From: Cytophagaceae bacterium
GTDB taxonomy: Bacteria > Bacteroidota > Bacteroidia > Cytophagales > Cyclobacteriaceae
Direction of reading: 5' to 3'
DNA: 64,000 nucleotides
Assembly (NCBI GenBank): GCA_006969745.1
Contig: CP030886.1
Location: 2,391,234 to 2,455,233, forward strand
Below, piece after piece: positions 62,465 to 64,000 of this stretch. The position numbers were made by a program, and so were the translations under genes. The stretch's first letter is position 1. The number at the start of each line of letters is the position of its first letter. Below the pieces are notes generated by a model. It was not told the origin of the DNA, did no database searches, and worked only from the letters and a program-made list of their open reading frames with translations.

Positions 62465-63114
62465 CACGATTTCCAGGTAAAAGGGAACAAAACGAATGTG
62501 AGCGCAATGATAATCACATCAACTGAGAAGAGCGCTGTTAGATTGCCCTGAATCTGTATAAATACATAGCTATCAAGGATTTTATAACTATTACTGATTG
62601 AGAGAATCAAGACAGGGATTATCACAGGAAAGCCTAAAACAGCCATCATAATTGAGCGATTACTTGACCGGAAAGCAATTGAAGACACCATGGTAAAAGC
62701 ACCACTCAAGCCAACACATCCCAATGTCAAGTTTAGGATAAAAAGTGAATAATTTATAATAGGATTGCCCAGAAGGATCGAATAAATTATTAATGAAACA
62801 ATGGCAATGCAAAACAGGTAAACGAAGGAATAAATGAGCTTTGCAAGAATTATTTCATTCGGCTTACACAGAAAAAAGTAATAATGAGACCTTCTTTCTT
62901 CCTGAATAAAACTTTTTGATATGGCATTGATGGATGTGAATAGCAGAATAATCCAAAATAGCGCATTCCATACTTCTGTTGAGACAAAACCTTCAAATGC
63001 CATGTAGGTAGCAAAAATGGTTGATGACAGATATAGCAATATTCCAGTGATTGGATTTTGCTGTCTCCAGTCGACGATCAAGTCTTTCTTAATGAGGTGA
63101 AGTACTTTGCTCAC
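62464..63114 (-). CDS. ccmB: Heme exporter protein CcmB
   Basis: CcmB is the membrane subunit of the CcmAB transporter needed to release holo-CcmE. The 216-residue protein (from GTG 63114) has six hydrophobic segments and the family start VLHLIKKDLIVDWRQQNP, with RSHYYFFLCKPNEIILAKL near residue 70. The start is uncertain, since the frame is open to a TTG at 63135 and no Shine-Dalgarno decides. The ATPase gene ccmA is not adjacent, because the next gene upstream is a divergent epimerase. Confidence 0.88.
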   Translation of the reverse strand: MSKVLHLIKKDLIVDWRQQNPITGILLYLSSTIFATYMAFEGFVSTEVWNALFWIILLFTSINAISKSFIQEERRSHYYFFLCKPNEIILAKLIYSFVYLFCIAIVSLIIYSILLGNPIINYSLFILNLTLGCVGLSGAFTMVSSIAFRSSNRSIMMAVLGFPVIIPVLILSISNSYKILDSYVFIQIQGNLTALFSVDVIIIALTFVLFPFTWKS

Positions 63115-63195
63115 GTCATGCAAATGTAAATTCAAACAGGCTTATACCTTGCATATACTTCACATTCCCTTTAGCATTGCATAAAAATTTTAGGT

Positions 63196-64000
63196 TTGAA
63201 TAAATTATCTTCAATATTAGTTACAGGTTCTGCTGGATTTATTGGTTTCCATTTAGCCAAGAGACTTCTTCAGGAAGGGATTAGAGTTGTCGGGATAGAT
63301 TCACTAAATGATTATTATGATGTCTCCATTAAAAATGATCGAACGAAACTCTTAATTGAGAATCAGAATTATACTTTTTATCATATTGATTTGAATCAAA
63401 AAGATGAATTGAGCAAAATTTTTAAGAAACACAAATTTGACGGGGTTATAAATTTGGCGGCTCAAGCTGGTGTTAGGTATTCCTTAACAAATCCTGATGC
63501 TTACCTTGCTTCCAATTTATCAGCTTTTTTGAATGTATTAGAAGAGTGTAGACATAATCAAATTGGACATTTGATATATGCCTCCTCCAGCTCAGTATAT
63601 GGGGCTAATACAAAAATGCCATTTTCAGTTGATCAAACTGTCGATCATCCTATATCACTTTATGCTGCTACCAAGAAAGCAAATGAACTCATGGCTCACA
63701 CGTATGCTTCGTGTTATTGGTTGCCTGTTACAGGATTAAGGTTCTTTACTGTTTATGGTCCTTGGGGTCGTCCTGATATGGCTCTTTTTCTTTTCACCAA
63801 AGCAATTTTAGAAAACCGTTCAATTGATGTTTATAATAATGGTAAAATGAGGCGTGATTTTACCTACATTGACGATATAGTTGAGGGTGTTTATAGGTTA
63901 TTGGACCATATTCCAACTGGAAATAGTAATTGGGATTCATTAAACCCAGACCCTGCAACAAGTTTTGCTCCATATAACTTATTTAATATTGGAAATAATA
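63196..64000 (+). CDS. NAD-dependent nucleotide-sugar epimerase, 3' end outside window
   Basis: The visible 268 residues form an extended short-chain dehydrogenase. The NAD loop [16 protein letters not shown] and [12 protein letters not shown] near the N terminus are typical of UDP-glucuronate 4-epimerases. The catalytic SSSSVYG...YAATKKANE pair (Tyr in YxxxK near residue 155) and [15 protein letters not shown] near 178 follow. The frame starts at TTG 63196, and no in-frame ATG lies between it and the upstream stop at 63172-63174. It diverges from ccmB. The product should supply sugar nucleotides for surface polysaccharide. The last 3' part is missing. Confidence 0.93.
   Translation, partial: MNKLSSILVTGSAGFIGFHLAKRLLQEGIRVVGIDSLNDYYDVSIKNDRTKLLIENQNYTFYHIDLNQKDELSKIFKKHKFDGVINLAAQAGVRYSLTNPDAYLASNLSAFLNVLEECRHNQIGHLIYASSSSVYGANTKMPFSVDQTVDHPISLYAATKKANELMAHTYASCYWLPVTGLRFFTVYGPWGRPDMALFLFTKAILENRSIDVYNNGKMRRDFTYIDDIVEGVYRLLDHIPTGNSNWDSLNPDPATSFAPYNLFNIGNN

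Overview
The window looks like the chromosome of a gliding-type Bacteroidota, most likely a marine Cytophagales relative. The evidence is a type IX secretion (T9SS) core gldK-L-M-N, a PorP/SprF protein, PorW/SprE-like and PorE-like lipoproteins, and several TAnnTTTG promoter boxes of the Bacteroidota type. Signal peptides often end in AQ or GQ, Shine-Dalgarno sites are sparse, and UvrA, CcmE and DksA show features unlike their E. coli forms. No prophage, integrase, transposase or CRISPR array was seen. The genus is not resolved from sequence alone.

Layout. 1-5.2 kb: 3' part of uvrA, a small secreted protein, a LytS/LytTR two-component pair and an unknown 121-residue protein. 5.2-16.2 kb: hemW facing away from an outer-membrane BamA/TamA-like protein, then DUF4271, hemD, porP/sprF, gldK, gldL, gldM, gldN and a Fibrobacter-type paralogous-domain protein, closed by a bidirectional terminator. 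16.2-22.9 kb (minus): porW/sprE, a class A penicillin-binding protein and uvrC, joined by 1-4 base overlaps. 22.9-29.7 kb: an M23 peptidase, a bactofilin and F-type ATP synthase genes (atpZ, an AtpI-like gene, atpB, E, F, H, A, G). The beta and epsilon genes are not here. 29.7-31.1 kb: a UbiA-like membrane protein and a methyltransferase. 31.1-34.4 kb: ECF sigma factor, probable anti-sigma factor, DUF4097-like adhesin and two envelope proteins. 34.5-41.5 kb: TPR histidine kinase, THUMP-like methyltransferase, asd and a large Y_Y_Y propeller protein without an output domain. 41.5-47.4 kb: a 1382-residue lamin-tail secreted protein, a DksA-like protein, scpB and an rluB-type pseudouridine synthase. 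47.4-49.0 kb: an alpha/beta hydrolase and a TetR regulator with matching palindromic operators.

49.0-50.0 kb is the most unusual part. Six near-identical 108-bp direct repeats plus a seventh partial copy run into a tRNA-Phe(GAA) gene on the minus strand. Each repeat contains the last 16 nt of the tRNA gene and its downstream terminator. The arrangement resembles the tRNA-tail repeats downstream of tyrT in E. coli, in an unrelated phylum.

50.0-57.1 kb: two Hdr-like Fe-S proteins and a small conserved protein, a PorE-like lipoprotein, purM, a GNAT acetyltransferase and a DUF456 protein. 57.1-63.1 kb (minus): cytochrome c maturation genes ccmB, ccmC, ccmD-like, ccmE and ccmF, followed by a DUF2520 protein and a UbiA prenyltransferase. 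CcmE carries the CxxxY form of the heme-binding motif. 63.2 kb to the end: the 5' part of a nucleotide-sugar epimerase gene.

The genes combine into three themes: the T9SS and its cargo, envelope and cell-shape building (PBP1A, M23 peptidase, bactofilin, BamA-like protein) and respiration (ATP synthase, cytochrome c maturation, heme genes, Fe-S proteins).
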